The notes beneath the pieces were generated by a model. The model worked only from the letters and a program-made list of their open reading frames with translations, was not told the origin of the DNA and made no database searches. Positions 63,225-64,000 of a stretch of 64,000 bases of DNA are shown here, in pieces. Where the stretch lies: assembly GCF_025345565.1 (NCBI RefSeq), contig NZ_CP054475.1:2634448-2698447 (forward strand), given 5' to 3'. This DNA is from Thalassolituus hydrocarboniclasticus. Lineage in GTDB: Bacteria > Pseudomonadota > Gammaproteobacteria > Pseudomonadales > Oceanobacteraceae. The first letter of the stretch is position 1. Every line of letters starts with the position of its first letter. Both the position numbers and the translations under genes were made by a program.

Positions 63225-64000
63225 TCAGTTCCCGAACGCTTTGAAGCGTTTCAGCTCAAGCAGACGATAGCCGGTGTAAGAACCAATCAGCAGTACCAGC
63301 GCCAGCACAATAAACTGAATACCAATAAAGTTGAATGTTAAATGCCGTACCCAGGGGTCACTCATCGCCCAGTAAGCCAGTACTGCCGTCAACAGACTGC
63401 CACCGCCCTGTACCATAACCTCGCGACCACCTTCTTCTTCCCACAGAATCGACATCCGCTCGATGGTCCAGGACAGAATAATCATCGGGAAAAAGGTAAT
63501 TTTCAGGCCTTCGGTCAGCCCGAGCTTATACGACAGCACACTGAAAATACTGATGATGGCAATCACAGTAATAATGACCGCAGTAATCCGTGCCACCAAT
63601 AATAAATTCAGACGGGATAAATAGCCGCGAATAAATAATCCGGTAGCAACCACCAGCAAAAAGCCAACCAGACCGGTAACCAGAGAGGTCTGAATAAATG
63701 CCAGTGCAATCAATACCGGCATAAAGGTACCCGATGTTCGGATACCGATAATAATGCGCAGGATACAGACAATCAGCGCACCGATCGGAATCAGCAGAAT
63801 GGTTTTAAACATTGCCTGCTCTTCCACTGGCAGGCTGTGGATAGAGAAATTCAGGAAGTCATGCTGACTGGACAGGTTTTCGGCGATATTCGCATAGGTG
63901 GATTCTTCCCGTTTCAGCATTGAAAAACGGATACTGGAATCGGTACCGCCGGTAACATCAAGAACCGGAGCACCACGCTGCTCCCACAGCAGTAAAGGTG
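63225..64000 (-). CDS. Inactive-transglutaminase/7TM protein, C-terminal part (5' end outside window)
   Basis: The frame is open through base 64000, so only the last 258 residues are present. The visible part starts PLLLWEQRGAPVLDV, then LPVEEQAMFKTILLIPIGALIVCILRIIIGIRTSGTFMPVLIALAF and six or seven membrane helices, ending LLELKRFKAFGN. This matches the 7TM half of proteins that fuse an inactive transglutaminase-like domain to a 7TM module. The pairing with the RimK-like ligase is conserved in many gammaproteobacteria. Function undefined. Confidence 0.87.
   Translation of the reverse strand, partial: PLLLWEQRGAPVLDVTGGTDSSIRFSMLKREESTYANIAENLSSQHDFLNFSIHSLPVEEQAMFKTILLIPIGALIVCILRIIIGIRTSGTFMPVLIALAFIQTSLVTGLVGFLLVVATGLFIRGYLSRLNLLLVARITAVIITVIAIISIFSVLSYKLGLTEGLKITFFPMIILSWTIERMSILWEEEGGREVMVQGGGSLLTAVLAYWAMSDPWVRHLTFNFIGIQFIVLALVLLIGSYTGYRLLELKRFKAFGN

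Overview
The window reads as a chromosomal segment of a free-living, probably marine gammaproteobacterium. The gene set fits Pseudomonadales/Oceanospirillales: a Pseudomonas-type long DapD, an MvaT/H-NS-like protein, feoAB, a PiT transporter, a RimK-like ligase with a 7TM inactive transglutaminase, and abundant c-di-GMP and chemotaxis signalling. A Thalassolituus/Oceanobacter-like host is my inference; no rRNA or other marker is present to prove it. Almost all of the window is ordinary, densely packed chromosome. Two initiator tRNA genes lie at 10994-11192.

Layout. 1-2772: start of an SDR gene and a lipoprotein penicillin-acylase homologue. 2921-10740: the most unusual locus. Two near-duplicate lipoprotein genes (3022-5526 and 8306-10585), built of InlB-type B-repeats, an Fn3-like segment and seven FG-GAP blades, flank an AT-rich, translationally coupled pair of AraC-type regulators (6110-8037). 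The divergent intergenic region carries a Fur-box-like palindrome almost identical to the one before feoAB. Both lipoprotein genes have a leader hairpin followed by a U tract. 10994-16928: tandem tRNA-fMet, an AraC/OruR-type regulator, small helical proteins, a protein-methyltransferase-like gene, MltC and a DUF1329 protein. 17083-26073: Yip1, TatD, orphan ParA, MsrA, an MBL hydrolase coupled to a second methyltransferase paralogue, PhoD and RNase II. 26183-30958: MvaT-like protein, Fur box, feoAB, pit.

31207-35258: a compact set of a DSD1-type PLP enzyme, a DUF819 membrane protein, an SDR and a carboxylesterase, with a 14-bp perfect palindrome upstream. 35262-43247: a NIT-domain chemoreceptor, then a very large CHASE/PAS hybrid histidine kinase with its own HPt, translationally coupled to a PleD-like diguanylate cyclase. 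43496-44926: ArsC/YffB-like reductase and dapD. 45023-54086: rmlCD and the alpha-2-macroglobulin/PBP1C pair. 54285-62167: thioesterase, membrane diguanylate cyclase, nth, gloA, an RNA-methyltransferase-like gene, a cold-shock gene with a long leader, a DUF1289 protein carrying two sliding-clamp-like motifs, hyi with a tartronate-semialdehyde-reductase-type gene, and an HDOD protein. 62246-64000: RimK-like ATP-grasp ligase and the C-terminal part of a 7TM inactive transglutaminase that runs off the window.

The best candidate for an undescribed system is the 2.9-10.7 kb duplicated beta-propeller lipoprotein/AraC locus, possibly iron-controlled. The second is the DUF1289 protein with QLDMF motifs. 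All functional statements are homology readings made by eye, without a database search.
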